The notes: generated from the sequence alone by a model not told the origin. A stretch of DNA of 36,031 nt from Ruminococcaceae bacterium UBA5396 (GCA_002410715.1 DHOG01000019.1:1-36031), one strand, 5' to 3'. Positions 8,342-17,470 are shown, counted from the stretch's first letter. Numbers and translations are program-made.

Positions 8342-8836
8342 TTGTCTGTTCTGAATATTGTTCTCGTAGAACCAGAAATCCCGCAGAATACAGGAAACAT
8401 TGCAAGAACCTGCGCTGCTACCGGCACCCGTTTGCATATTGTAGAGCCCATGGGATTCCGCATTGACGACCGTCAGCTCAAGCGCGCTGGATTAGACTAC
8501 TGGCATCTTCTTGATATCACATATTATAAAAATCTTGAGGATTTTTATAATCAGAATCAAGGACCTTTTTTTTATTTCACCACAAAGGGCAAAAACGTCT
8601 ACTCCGATATCAGCTACCCCGACGGATGTTATCTCGTTTTCGGCAAGGAAACCGCAGGTCTCCCCGAAGAACTTCTGGTAAAACACCCCCAAAGCTGTGT
8701 CCGTCTGCCGATGCTGAGTGATGACGCTGCACGCTCCCTCAATCTTTCAAATACCGTAGCAATCGGTGTTTATGAGATTCTGCGCCAATGGGATTTCCCC
8801 GGGCTTCGCCGTCAAGGCAATCTGACGAAATATTAG
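8342..8836 (+). CDS. trmL: tRNA (cytidine(34)-2'-O)-methyltransferase TrmL
   Basis: SPOUT-class methyltransferase that 2'-O-methylates the wobble base of leucine tRNAs (TrmL/YibK family). The 164 residues match the family. It begins with NIVLVEPEIPQNTGNIART, has the knot motif LVFGKETAGLPEELL, and ends with LPMLSDDAARSLNLSNTVAI, the SAM-binding knot. The start is a TTG at 8342 with GAAAGGA about 10 bases upstream; the ATG at 8332 is out of frame. It is convergent with spoVT and probably a single-gene unit. Confidence 0.93.
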   Translation: MSVLNIVLVEPEIPQNTGNIARTCAATGTRLHIVEPMGFRIDDRQLKRAGLDYWHLLDITYYKNLEDFYNQNQGPFFYFTTKGKNVYSDISYPDGCYLVFGKETAGLPEELLVKHPQSCVRLPMLSDDAARSLNLSNTVAIGVYEILRQWDFPGLRRQGNLTKY

Positions 8837-8878
8837 TATTAAAATAAAACATAGAAATAAAGAGCTGATGTAAAGAAA

Positions 8879-8965
8879 CCGCCCCGTTTATGATCCTTAT
8901 GGGCGGCTTCAATCAAGTTCTTATAGGGGTGTTGTAAAATGAGTTGTATTGATTTTACAACACCC
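8879..8965 (-). terminator. Hairpins between convergent trmL and spoVT
   Basis: Two hairpins lie between the stops. CCGCCC (8879-8884) pairs with GGGCGG (8901-8906), followed on the - strand by TTTCTTT. A second, perfect 14-base stem GGGTGTTGTAAAAT (8927-8940) with ATTTTACAACACCC (8952-8965) begins 4 bases beyond the spoVT stop. Together they probably end transcription of spoVT and perhaps also of trmL. Confidence 0.6.
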
Positions 8966-8969
8966 TTAA

Positions 8970-9512
8970 TTACTCTTCCATCTGTTTGCCTAAGAATGCA
9001 GCAGCAACCTGTGCCAGCTTCACATCTCCCTCGTTGGGAACGGCTCCGCTTTCCGGAAGAAGCAGGATTACGGCTCCGATAACATCGCCTGCTGCCATAA
9101 TCGGTGCTACAACGCCGGCATAACGATCTATGCCTTCAACAGGTTGCGTTCTCTTGGACTCGCCTGCAACCGCCACCTTTGTTCGGCGCTGTTCCATAAT
9201 TTCCTCAACCTGTGCAGAAATACGGCGCTCCATAAACTCCTTGCGCGATACCCCGGCAACTGCAACAACATGGTCACGGTCACATATAATTACCGGCATA
9301 CCACATGCCCGTGACATGACGTCGGCATAAGGTCCTGTAAACGGGGACATTTCGCCAACAGGCGAATATTTCTTAAATACAACCTCACCGTCATTATCGG
9401 TGAATATTTCGAGCGGGTCGCCCTCGCGTATACGCATCGTCCTGCGGATTTCTTTAGGGATAACCACCCGACCGAGATCATCAATTCTTCTAACAATTCC
9501 TGTGGCTTTCAT
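8970..9512 (-). CDS. spoVT: Stage V sporulation protein T
   Basis: Transcription factor that tunes sigma-G dependent genes in the developing forespore. It has 180 residues. The N-terminal swapped-hairpin AbrB domain MKATGIVRRIDDLGRVVIPK (residues 1-20) continues to about 50. A C-terminal GAF domain (~55-180) carries GMPVIICDRDHVVAVAG and GDVIGAVILL. The two-domain layout and length distinguish it from AbrB/Abh, which lack the GAF domain. A GGAGGAA site lies about 6 bases before the ATG. Its presence implies an endospore-forming lineage. The ~470-base upstream region could hold its promoter and an autoregulatory site. Confidence 0.95.
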   Translation of the reverse strand: MKATGIVRRIDDLGRVVIPKEIRRTMRIREGDPLEIFTDNDGEVVFKKYSPVGEMSPFTGPYADVMSRACGMPVIICDRDHVVAVAGVSRKEFMERRISAQVEEIMEQRRTKVAVAGESKRTQPVEGIDRYAGVVAPIMAAGDVIGAVILLLPESGAVPNEGDVKLAQVAAAFLGKQMEE

Positions 9513-9750
9513 CAGAATTCCTCCATTGTATCGGTTCGGATATTCGTGAGTAGGGCATACGCGGTAGATACTATACGACGTTCGCTCCTACAATTCACGA
9601 AGACTTTTACGTGATTATTATCTGTTTTCCAATCACGAATATACGGAAATAAATTTGAATATTTTGGTTATCTAAAACAATTTAAACAGGAAATTCTGTT
9701 TTAATCATCTATAATTATATGTCCAATTATCAAATAAATTCTAACAATAT
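9513..9750 (-). promoter_or_regulatory. Upstream region of spoVT with repeated TTCGTGA/TCACGAA
   Basis: A gene-free stretch upstream of spoVT. It contains TTCGTGA at 9543-9549 and TCACGAA at 9595-9601 and 9633-9639, so the same heptamer occurs three times in both orientations within 100 bases. It could be an operator, possibly for SpoVT itself, which is autoregulated in B. subtilis. I could not assign a convincing sigma-G promoter by eye. The rest is AT-rich with no credible gene. Confidence 0.3.
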
Positions 9751-9807
9751 AAAAAAGCTAAGTATGATAACAGCCGAAGTCAAATTCTGCTGTTAACCAT
9801 ACCTAGC
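9751..9807 (-). terminator. Terminator of the serine hydrolase unit
   Basis: An imperfect ~18-base stem reads GCTAGGTATGGTTAACAGC then GCTGTTATCATACTTAGC on the - strand and is followed by TTTTTT. It lies about 180 bases beyond the stop at 9985. The intervening 9810-9984 holds no credible gene. Confidence 0.7.
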
Positions 9808-9984
9808 CGATAATAGGAATAAAATAGAAGCTTATTCTTATATGTTAAATTTGCAGATGTTTTTATGCTCAAGCAGTTTGATGAACAATCCGCCTTGAAC
9901 GGTACAATGCTGAAATTCTATGTGAATAGAAGTGATGGTATCGTGTTCATGATGGTTTGACATCGTCCAAAACCACATTATATA

Positions 9985-11319
9985 TCATGATGTTTTTGAT
10001 TTCAGTATTTTCGAATATACCAGATTTAAAATATCGTAGGATATTGCATAATTGCCTGTTTTGTTTTTATTGCGATCACACCCGTTTGTAATGAACACAA
10101 CTCCGGTTTTGTCCTCGCGGTCATAATACATGCCAGCAACCATACCATAAGCCTGACCACTGTGTCCGTGCAGCTTCCTGCCCTTTACGAGACTGGTTGT
10201 CATGGCTAGGGTAAGGCCGGCATCATTGCCGTTGTCTTTAACCTGAGGTGTATTGATTTTTTTTATTGCGCTCTTCTCTATTATCTGTTTGCCCTGATAA
10301 CTGCCGTCATTGCAAAGCAGCATGGCAAGCTTGGCCAGATCAACCGCAGAAATAATCAGATCACCGTGGGCAAGCAAATACATCTGTCCGATAGGGAAAT
10401 GACTGTATGCGCTTTCGATGCGGTTCCATTTTTTAAGATTTACCGTCCGATATCTTCCACTATACATGCTGGCAAGGTTATTTTTATCCTTAATTTTGGT
10501 TCTGATATAACCGGCATCGATTCCCATGGGTTTCATCAGTGCTTCCTCGGCATAATCATAAAATCTCTTTCCTGTGGCTCCTTCAATCACACCTGCCAAA
10601 AGCCCCGCTCCAAAATTGGAGTAGACAAATCTTGAGCCGGGTTTGCCTTTGTGGAAGAATTCTCCGCCTTTTACGATTGTTTTGAGGGTTACAAACGGTT
10701 TCACATCGGTTGCTCTGACAAAATCAGGGTTTGAATCGATTATTCCGCTTGTATGGGTAAGCAGGTTCCATGTAGTAATCGGCGTCTTTGGATAATAGGG
10801 TGAGCGAATTTTAAGACCTATGTAGTCAGAAATGTCTTTGTTTATATCTATTTTCCCTTTTTCGGCAAGATCCATTGTCATCATGCCGGATATCGCTTTT
10901 GATATGGATGCAATACGGTATTTTGTGTTTTTGTTCGCCTTGATATTCTGTTCCTTATCGGAATATCCATATGATTGGATATATAGAATATCTTGCCCGC
11001 GGAATACTGCAAGAGACATGCCGACAATATGATGCTTTTTGGAGAGGCTTTTGACCTGATCCGAAATGCGTTTGGGCTGCTGCATTTTAGAATTTGAAGT
11101 TTGAGTGGGAGTTTTAGATGTTGTCATTCCGGTTGATCGAGTGGCAATTGATTTTGATGCGGTTGTGTCTGCTATGGTTGTTTGGTCTGTAATGTGAGAG
11201 GCAGCAATCCCAAGATCTACGTTGGCTACCTCGATTACTCTATCATCCAGTGTGCTGAAATTGAATAACATAAGCATTAGCACGGATAACAAACCCAATC
11301 CTGCAATTCTTTGTTTCAC
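9985..11319 (-). CDS. Exported serine hydrolase, beta-lactamase class C/PBP4* family
   Basis: A 444-residue protein with a basic N-terminus and a hydrophobic segment (residues ~5-22), then a Ser/Thr-rich linker to ~80. It is probably membrane-anchored or secreted. The catalytic domain has S-I-S-K (S138-K141) as SxxK, Y-S-N (233-235) as the second motif, and H-S-G near residue 395 in HGHSGQAYGMVAG. This triad defines the class C beta-lactamase / D-aminopeptidase / PBP4* family. Members range from peptidoglycan peptidases to esterases, so true beta-lactamase activity cannot be claimed. The start is GTG with AGGGAG about 10 bases upstream. A TATAAT (complement of 11371-11376) is a possible -10. 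Confidence 0.85.
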   Translation of the reverse strand: MKQRIAGLGLLSVLMLMLFNFSTLDDRVIEVANVDLGIAASHITDQTTIADTTASKSIATRSTGMTTSKTPTQTSNSKMQQPKRISDQVKSLSKKHHIVGMSLAVFRGQDILYIQSYGYSDKEQNIKANKNTKYRIASISKAISGMMTMDLAEKGKIDINKDISDYIGLKIRSPYYPKTPITTWNLLTHTSGIIDSNPDFVRATDVKPFVTLKTIVKGGEFFHKGKPGSRFVYSNFGAGLLAGVIEGATGKRFYDYAEEALMKPMGIDAGYIRTKIKDKNNLASMYSGRYRTVNLKKWNRIESAYSHFPIGQMYLLAHGDLIISAVDLAKLAMLLCNDGSYQGKQIIEKSAIKKINTPQVKDNGNDAGLTLAMTTSLVKGRKLHGHSGQAYGMVAGMYYDREDKTGVVFITNGCDRNKNKTGNYAISYDILNLVYSKILKSKTS

Positions 11320-11479
11320 AAACCCGCATCTCCCTAATGATACAATTTAATACAAATCTTCTAAATAAATATTATAGTATTTTATTAATGTATTGGGAAT
11401 TTGTGTTAAGCAAAATTAAGGAAATGTTTACAATTAAAAACGCAAGGCATATTTTGAATGATTTATTGGCCAAAGCCCA

Positions 11480-11520
11480 TACAAAAACAGGTGCTATGGA
11501 ATACAGCACCTGTTTTTGTA
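11480..11520 (-). terminator. Terminator after the DUF3048 gene
   Basis: A perfect 16-base stem (11480-11495 with 11505-11520) with AGGTGCT/AGCACCT at its centre and TTTTTG on the - strand side. It lies 27 bases after the DUF3048 stop and separates that gene from the serine hydrolase. The rest of the 227-base gap to 11320 is AT-rich. Confidence 0.8.
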
Positions 11521-11546
11521 TGTTGTATTAAGTTGAATAGGTGTTT

Positions 11547-12617
11547 TTAGGATAGCACCGTTTTTGAAGCGTTGCTTTTATCTGTCAGACAAATATAGGG
11601 TTTTCCTGCCTTTACAGTGAGCGCCGTGCCATCATATTCGGTAAATTTCAATTGATTTTTGGTTCGTGTCCATCGAATCTGTCGACTGGTTCCCTCGGTT
11701 ACAAGAACCCCTGTACCGCCTTGCAGTTCAAAACCGATTGTTCTTTCGTTTTCGCTGTATTTTCTGTCATACATAATAAAGATGTTTGTAGCGGTAATTG
11801 CAACCCCGCCCTTCGATTTATGAACCTGTCCGCCTGCCAGTGTCCCATTGTTTTTGGTATAAAGCCCGGACTTGGCGTTGTAACGGAAGCTGATTGTCTG
11901 AAGCCCGGACAAGCGTACCTCTACGTTGCTGCCCGCACCCGAACCTTTTTCCGATGTGCCGTATGTAATGGGAGGAGTCTTTGAAAATTTTGTTGAGAAC
12001 CCAAAGGACTTTATCCTTTTGCTCAGCTTATCACCGGCGGTCAGCATGCTGTATTCAAGTCCCTTTGTACGGCGAAGCTCGGCATCTCTCCAGAAAGCGG
12101 AGTTATTGATGCCGTAAAGCGCATCTATATTGCCGACGTCTGCCGTTTTTAGCAGAGCTTTCCCTGTTTTGCTCCCGCCTGCATGAACATAGATGGAATT
12201 CAGTGATTCGGCAATCTTAATAAACGGCGTACGGGCGCTGCGAATAGGACCCAGTTTATTCGGCACACGGGAAACCCCGGTAAAGACTGCCATGATACGT
12301 GTGATACCGCCCTCGGTTTCGGCTTCCACATACATATCCGCCTTATCCAGATTAATCTGTGGACGGGAACGACTGTCGTTTCCGGTCATAAACGCCACCG
12401 GGCGAACCCAACTGCCCGGCTGAATATCTGCTACTCCTGTAAGCGGGTTGACGTCCTTTGGGGCTTTGGTTGTTGATGTGGCTGTTGGCGTTTGGGATGT
12501 TTGGCTGCTTACGGCCGATGAACTGCTTTGTGGATTCTTGGGCTGGTTGCAGGCAATGAGTGAAAGCGCAGTAATCAAAACGACACAGGCAATCGTAAAA
12601 GCTTTACTTGGGGACAT
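11547..12617 (-). CDS. DUF3048-domain lipoprotein (YerB-like)
   Basis: A 356-residue predicted lipoprotein. Its signal peptide ends in the lipobox L-I-A-C with C23 as the lipidated residue, followed by a Ser/Thr/Gln-rich linker (~25-55). The body starts with NPLTGV and carries RPVAFMTGNDSRSRPQ, YVEAETEGGITRIMAVF, GPIRSARTPF and VHAGGSKTGKALL, all typical of DUF3048 (B. subtilis YerB). The biochemical role is unknown; the family sits on the outer face of the membrane in Firmicutes. The C-terminal half has RYNAKSGLYTK and ends in a small beta-rich region. A strong promoter lies just upstream, so it is likely transcribed alone. Confidence 0.88.
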   Translation of the reverse strand: MSPSKAFTIACVVLITALSLIACNQPKNPQSSSSAVSSQTSQTPTATSTTKAPKDVNPLTGVADIQPGSWVRPVAFMTGNDSRSRPQINLDKADMYVEAETEGGITRIMAVFTGVSRVPNKLGPIRSARTPFIKIAESLNSIYVHAGGSKTGKALLKTADVGNIDALYGINNSAFWRDAELRRTKGLEYSMLTAGDKLSKRIKSFGFSTKFSKTPPITYGTSEKGSGAGSNVEVRLSGLQTISFRYNAKSGLYTKNNGTLAGGQVHKSKGGVAITATNIFIMYDRKYSENERTIGFELQGGTGVLVTEGTSRQIRWTRTKNQLKFTEYDGTALTVKAGKPYICLTDKSNASKTVLS

Positions 12618-12665
12618 AATATCCGACCTTTCGGGTAGAATTTACATAAATCAAACGACTTGAAA

Positions 12666-12694
12666 ATTATACTGCAACAAAACATAAATTTCAA
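12666..12694 (-). promoter_or_regulatory. Promoter of the DUF3048 gene
   Basis: On the - strand, TTGAAA (complement of 12689-12694), a 17-base spacer and TATAAT (complement of 12666-12671), about 50 bases before the start codon. Confidence 0.75.
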
Positions 12695-12714
12695 TGACTA
12701 TATATTCCGAATCA

Positions 12715-14598
12715 CTATACATCCTGAATTGTGACGATAGCGCAGCCGACAGGGGGCAGATGCAAAACCGAACCGGTAATGCTCCCTTCTCCCATACATA
12801 CCGTGCATTGGTGCCAGTGATTTGGCAGCGCAATCCTGCTGTCTTGGTCTCCAGCGTTAACCGCGCATAGGAGCTTTGAGCCTTCTGCGCTGCGCTCATA
12901 GCAAGCTATGTTTTGGTTGCCGTATACAGGAATAAACATGCCGTCCTTTAAAGCGGGACAAGCAGCTCTGAGCTTTCCAAGGCGGCGGTACCAACCGACA
13001 AGGTCCGCATCCTCTTTGCCCCACGGATAACAGCCACGGTTAAATGGATCTCTATAGCCCTCCATGCCGGCTTCATCGCCGTAAAAAACGCAAGGAACGC
13101 CGGGCAGTGTGTATTGTAAAGCCGATGCCAATCGCATAAGTGAAAGACCGCGTTGTCTTTCCTGCTCCGACAGCTGCTGTTTAGATTGCCATACCCTATC
13201 ACGTGAACCTGCAGGCTGTCCTGCAAGCGCAGTTAACGCTCTTTCGGTGTCATGAGTACCGATATGATTCATGAGAAGGCGGGTCACTGCCGGCGGATAA
13301 TTCTCTACAATATCCATGATATGCCCCATAAATTCGGATGCCTCTCCGCCCCGTAGATATTGAATAATCGCATCTCTGAAAGGATAATTCATTACGCTGT
13401 CAAGCTGTCCGCCCAGCAGGTATCGGCGCAGACCGCCGTGGCTGGTTTTATTGCTGGCATCTTCCCAGACCTCCCCCAGTACAACCGCTTCCGGATTTTC
13501 TGCTTTCACTGCAGAATAAAGGACGTCAAGAAACTCATCCGGAAGCTCGTCTGCCACATCAAGCCGCCATCCCGCAGCACCATGATGTATGCGAGAACCG
13601 ACAATCCCGTCTTTGCCTGTGATAAAGCGGATAAAACCCAGATCGGTTTCATCCACTTCGGGTAGGGTCGACACTCCCCACCAAGCCTTATAATGATTTG
13701 GCCAGTGCTCAAAGTGATACCATGAAAAGTAAGGCGATTCCCGAGTCTGCCAAGCACCGGGAGAGTCATATCGCCCGTTTTGGTTAAAGTACAGACTATC
13801 CGAGCCGGTGTGACTGAATACACCATCCAGAATCACACCAATCCCGACCTGACGGGCAGCATCAACCAGGGAACGAAAATCCTCTTCGGTTCCCAGTAGG
13901 GGGTCGATTTGCATATAATCAGCCGTATTATAACGATGGTTGGAATGGGCTTCAAAGATGGGATTCAGATAAATGCAAGTAACGCCAAGCGAAGCAAGAT
14001 GGTCGAGTCGCTGCTCAATTCCCTTTAAATCACCGCAAAAATAATCATTATTTTGTATTACACCGTTTTCATCCGGTTGCCAGTGTGGTTGTCCACCCCA
14101 GTCGCTTCGTAAAATGCGATCATTGGGGATGTTATCCTTTCCCTGCCCCGAGCGAGCAAAACGATCAGGAAAAATCTGATACATGATTCCGCCCGCCAGC
14201 CAGTCGGGCGTTTGTAGGTTTGGACGATAGCAGGTGAGCTGCCAGCGGTTAACCTTTCCGGTCGTGACAATAGATGCCTTTCCGTCCGGATCTCGGGATA
14301 GACTCATAACACCCAACTGGGTTTCCATTTCGAACCAATAAAAATACACAGCAGGGCGCTGAGGTGTAAAATGGCAATCCCACCACTCATCATCATTTCC
14401 TTCCATGCCTGCCCAAAACATACCGTTTGATGTGACTGTCGTTTCCCCCATCGGAATATTTTCCTCGACAAGGAGGCGGCAGCTGCTGCACATCAAATTT
14501 CTTGGTAGGCATATGCGAAAAAATACCGCCTGCCCCTGGGGCTGTGCGCCGAAGGGCGAGCGGTATTGTTCATCTCTTGAATTGAATGTCGGGCGCAT
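12715..14598 (-). CDS. GH13 alpha-glycosidase (neopullulanase/maltogenic amylase-like)
   Basis: A 627-residue intracellular glycosidase without a signal peptide. Residues ~1-115 form a beta-sandwich domain like CBM34 (RSPFGAQPQG, FRICLPR). The TIM barrel starts at WLAGGIMYQIFPDRFA (~134). The four GH13 regions are visible: D258-GVFSH, GWRLD with nucleophile D347, VLGEVWED with acid/base E376, and GTHD with D450. The Y-Q-I-F-P-D-R-F signature and N-terminal domain fit the cyclomaltodextrinase / neopullulanase group, which degrades imported maltodextrins. The ATG has AAAGGAG a few bases upstream. It begins 75 bases after the stop of the AraC gene on the same strand, so the two may be co-transcribed. 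Confidence 0.9.
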   Translation of the reverse strand: MRPTFNSRDEQYRSPFGAQPQGQAVFFRICLPRNLMCSSCRLLVEENIPMGETTVTSNGMFWAGMEGNDDEWWDCHFTPQRPAVYFYWFEMETQLGVMSLSRDPDGKASIVTTGKVNRWQLTCYRPNLQTPDWLAGGIMYQIFPDRFARSGQGKDNIPNDRILRSDWGGQPHWQPDENGVIQNNDYFCGDLKGIEQRLDHLASLGVTCIYLNPIFEAHSNHRYNTADYMQIDPLLGTEEDFRSLVDAARQVGIGVILDGVFSHTGSDSLYFNQNGRYDSPGAWQTRESPYFSWYHFEHWPNHYKAWWGVSTLPEVDETDLGFIRFITGKDGIVGSRIHHGAAGWRLDVADELPDEFLDVLYSAVKAENPEAVVLGEVWEDASNKTSHGGLRRYLLGGQLDSVMNYPFRDAIIQYLRGGEASEFMGHIMDIVENYPPAVTRLLMNHIGTHDTERALTALAGQPAGSRDRVWQSKQQLSEQERQRGLSLMRLASALQYTLPGVPCVFYGDEAGMEGYRDPFNRGCYPWGKEDADLVGWYRRLGKLRAACPALKDGMFIPVYGNQNIACYERSAEGSKLLCAVNAGDQDSRIALPNHWHQCTVCMGEGSITGSVLHLPPVGCAIVTIQDV

Positions 14599-14672
14599 AC
14601 ATTGTCTCCTTTACAAAAGCAATGATGGATTGTGAAATGGGACGGCAAGGGTGAAAATATGTTATCAGAAAA

Positions 14673-15551
14673 TCAACCTGATACATCTGTAAACCCACTG
14701 GTGGGTGAATGGTTGTAACGACTCATTTGGGCACGAAAGCGACCGGGTGCCACTCCGGTTCGGGCACGGAATACTCTTGATAAGTACGAGGCCTGCCTAA
14801 ATCCGAACTTTTCAGCAATTTCTTCAATCGTAAGATTTGTAAAAATCAAAGCCTCGCGAACCAAATGCAGACGGTATTCCAGAACATACTGACCGATGGT
14901 GGTTCCGGTAAGCTTGCGGAACTCGCACAAAAGGGTTGTGTGATTGGTATGAAAAAGCTCACACAGAAGCCGTACCGTAATTTCCTTTTCATAATTTGTA
15001 TGTATAAAATTAAGCGTACTTCTGGCCAATGACGGCTTTGTACCATCTTTACCGGAAAAACGCACAAACTCCTCCTTGGCAAGACGAAACAGTTCGATCA
15101 TATTTATACGAACCCTGCTGTACCAAAGCGCATCGTTCTGGTTCATTATTTCGGATATCGTTTCTGCAAACAATGAGGTTGCCTTGGGACAGACAAGGGG
15201 GTCAAGTGGTAAAATGCCTGAATTTGTACAGCTTAAATCATAAAATAAATTGAATGAAGAGGTGATACGCTTGTCCGGATCGGAATCCATATCAAAAAAT
15301 TTGGGATCAAAAGTAATGGATTTCGCAATCAATTTATGACTATGCACGAGGTCAATCACGGTACTCTTGCCACGAAAAATAATAACGCCGGACTGCAGGA
15401 AGCATCGCTCGCTGTTAATGCGAAGTGTTGCACAGCCACGCTCAATCATGATCACCTGAAAACAATTGCTTGTCGGAGGTTTTGAAAACATCTCGCTGCA
15501 ATTATATGACACGGGAACACAGTTCGCCTTTTTTTTGCTGTTGAGAGACAT
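14673..15551 (-). CDS. AraC-family transcriptional regulator
   Basis: A 292-residue regulator. The N-terminal half (~1-180) is a cupin-like sensing domain (FQVIMIERGCATLRIN, SGVIIFRGKS). The C-terminal ~100 residues carry two helix-turn-helices: ITVRLLCELFHTNHTTLLCE, then LTIEEIAEKFGFRQASYLSR and FRARTGVAPGRFR. It lies between the GH13 gene downstream (same strand) and the symporter upstream (divergent, 226 bases apart). It could control either. Position immediately before GH13 favours a carbohydrate role, but divergence favours the symporter. The ligand is unknown. Confidence 0.85.
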   Translation of the reverse strand: MSLNSKKKANCVPVSYNCSEMFSKPPTSNCFQVIMIERGCATLRINSERCFLQSGVIIFRGKSTVIDLVHSHKLIAKSITFDPKFFDMDSDPDKRITSSFNLFYDLSCTNSGILPLDPLVCPKATSLFAETISEIMNQNDALWYSRVRINMIELFRLAKEEFVRFSGKDGTKPSLARSTLNFIHTNYEKEITVRLLCELFHTNHTTLLCEFRKLTGTTIGQYVLEYRLHLVREALIFTNLTIEEIAEKFGFRQASYLSRVFRARTGVAPGRFRAQMSRYNHSPTSGFTDVSG

Positions 15552-15689
15552 TTAATCACTTCCTTAGAGTAATATGTGCTGAATCCCGTACTCAAGGCAT
15601 GGATGAGATGTATCCGCTTATTATCTGTACCTTTAAGTATATAATATGTTGTTTTTTTCGCAACGTTCTTTTTACTCGTTAAAAAAATA

Positions 15690-15718
15690 TTGCATTTTTT
15701 CCAAAAATCATGTACGAT
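15690..15718 (+). promoter_or_regulatory. Candidate promoter of the symporter gene
   Basis: TTGCAT at 15690-15695, a 17-base spacer and TACGAT at 15713-15718, in the divergent region shared with the AraC gene. Confidence 0.4.
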
Positions 15719-15777
15719 ATTAATCGATTTAAATTGGTGTGAGTTTAAAGCGTAAAAGTGATTTAGGAGGGGTTTTA

Positions 15778-17292
15778 TTGTCAAAGGAATTGATTATATG
15801 GAGCACCATCGCCGTGTACATTGCGGTTATGCTGGTGATCGGTCTGCTTAACGCCCGCAGTACAAAAAGCATGGCGGATTTTACGGTGGGCGGTAGAAAC
15901 GCGGGGGCATGGGTTTCCGCTCTATCATACGGTACAGCATATTTTTCGGCCGTCATGTTTGTGGGTTATGCAGGAGCAACCGGCTGGGCATATGGAATCT
16001 GGGGCGTTCTGGTGGGCATCGGAAACGCTGTTTTCGGTTCGTTGCTTGCATGGCTGGTGCTTGCTCGGCGCACGCGCGAGACCACACGCCGTCTACATAT
16101 CAAATCTATGCCCCAGTTTTTTGACAAGCGATTCAACAGCCTCGGCATGAAACGGTTTTCGGTAGTGATCATCTTTTTATTTTTACTCCCTTATTCCGCT
16201 TCGGTATACAAAGGACTTACAAGCGTCTGCTCGGTCCTGCTCGGCATCGATGAGCATATCTCAATGATCGTCATCGCGCTGGTCGCAGGGGTGGTTGTGG
16301 TGCTGGGTGGATATGCAGCAACGCTAAAGGCTGATTTTTTACAGGGCATCGTTATGTTTCTAGGGGTTTCGGCCATGATCATTGCGGTTGTGCGCAGTAA
16401 CCAAATCGGGGGATTGTCGGTGGGGCTAAAGGCGATTTCAACAGAAACAGCTAAGCTGAATCTGGGTGTGAAAGAGTTTGTAGGACTTACTGCCACGGTT
16501 CTGATGACATCATTCGGGACATGGGGACTCCCCCAAATGGTTCATAAATTCTATGGAATTCGCGATGACTATGAGGTAAAGCGCGGGACAATTATATCAA
16601 CCATATTCGCGCTTGTGATTGCAGGCGGTGGTTATTTCGTCGGCTCCTTTTCCCGTTTGTTTTTCCAAGAGCTGCCGGCAAAAGGGAAAGATTATCTCAT
16701 CCCCAATATGCTATCCCAAGCCGGACTGCCGAATATTCTTCTCGGCTTAATCCTGGTACTGCTTATCTCGGCATCTGTGTCAACACTCGCAGCAATTACC
16801 ATAACCGCCTCCTCTACCCTAACCATGGATTTTATTCAGGCAAGGCTGTTTCCAAAAATGGATTCCGCCAAAACAGCGGCGATTACAAAAGTAGTTTGCG
16901 GGTTATTTGTTGTTTTTTCTTACATCATTGCCAACAGCAATACGCCCATTCTTGATATGATGTCCTATTCCTGGGGGATTTTGTCGGGCAGCTTCCTTGC
17001 TCCGTATATGATTTCACTGTATTGGAAGGGAATCAACCGTGCAGGTGCGTGGGCAGGAATGACTGGTGGATTTGCGATTGCGGCGCCTCCGGTAGTCTGC
17101 AAGCTATTTATCCCCGATGCCGCCTTGCCGGGTGTGGATAAAATTGCAAACCTTGGTCCCCATTTTGCCTGTGCAGCCATGTTAATATCACTTTTATTGT
17201 GCTTTGGAATCAGCAATCTTGCAAAAGCGAGAAATTGGAAGAGCGCAGCCGGAAACCCGGCATTTTACGCAGAGGAATCCCCCGTACATTAA
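15778..17292 (+). CDS. Sodium:solute symporter (SSS family)
   Basis: An integral membrane Na+-coupled transporter of about 504 residues with some 13 hydrophobic segments. The N-terminus has TFVGGR-like MADFTVGGRNAGAWVSA and SYGTAYFSAVMFVGYAGATG, characteristic of the SSS (PutP/SglT) family. The open frame extends to a GTG at 15739, but TTG 15778 is preferred because AGGAGGGG ends 5 bases before it. The substrate cannot be read from sequence. The downstream phenylacetate-CoA ligase suggests an aromatic acid or amino acid, but a terminator separates the two genes. It is divergent from the AraC regulator. Confidence 0.87.
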   Translation: MSKELIIWSTIAVYIAVMLVIGLLNARSTKSMADFTVGGRNAGAWVSALSYGTAYFSAVMFVGYAGATGWAYGIWGVLVGIGNAVFGSLLAWLVLARRTRETTRRLHIKSMPQFFDKRFNSLGMKRFSVVIIFLFLLPYSASVYKGLTSVCSVLLGIDEHISMIVIALVAGVVVVLGGYAATLKADFLQGIVMFLGVSAMIIAVVRSNQIGGLSVGLKAISTETAKLNLGVKEFVGLTATVLMTSFGTWGLPQMVHKFYGIRDDYEVKRGTIISTIFALVIAGGGYFVGSFSRLFFQELPAKGKDYLIPNMLSQAGLPNILLGLILVLLISASVSTLAAITITASSTLTMDFIQARLFPKMDSAKTAAITKVVCGLFVVFSYIIANSNTPILDMMSYSWGILSGSFLAPYMISLYWKGINRAGAWAGMTGGFAIAAPPVVCKLFIPDAALPGVDKIANLGPHFACAAMLISLLLCFGISNLAKARNWKSAAGNPAFYAEESPVH

Positions 17293-17388
17293 CGATGTGT
17301 CGGGTTACAAGTAAAGATATACATAATAAGTAATTTAATGGCTCCTATTTATATATCGGTAAAAATCCAATTTTTTTTAGATATATCC

Positions 17389-17429
17389 AAAATTCTCCGA
17401 TACTGCGTTTGCAGCCATCGGAGAATTTT
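17389..17429 (+). terminator. Terminator of the symporter gene
   Basis: Perfect 13-base arms AAAATTCTCCGAT (17389-17401) and ATCGGAGAATTTT (17417-17429), A-rich before and T-rich after. Confidence 0.8.
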
Positions 17430-17470
17430 AATAAGCCTACAATAAAATCGCAGCATTCCTTTCAGAGTAC

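Noticed and set aside
8185..8463. N-terminal extension of the small membrane protein to 152 residues
   Set aside because: It overlaps trmL on the other strand, and the internal ATG has a strong ribosome site and matches a normal small-protein start.
9838..9978. A 46-codon - strand frame after the serine hydrolase, rich in His and Ile
   Set aside because: No ribosome site precedes either possible start and no family is recognised. The terminator lies beyond it, so it is probably 3' untranslated sequence or a decayed fragment.
9985..11319. Calling the serine hydrolase a beta-lactamase resistance gene
   Set aside because: The SxxK, YSN and HSG motifs are shared with peptidases and esterases, and the long linker with a membrane anchor fits a cell-wall enzyme better.
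11337..11531. A 64-codon + strand frame
   Set aside because: It reads through the DUF3048 terminator stem and has no ribosome site or recognisable domain.
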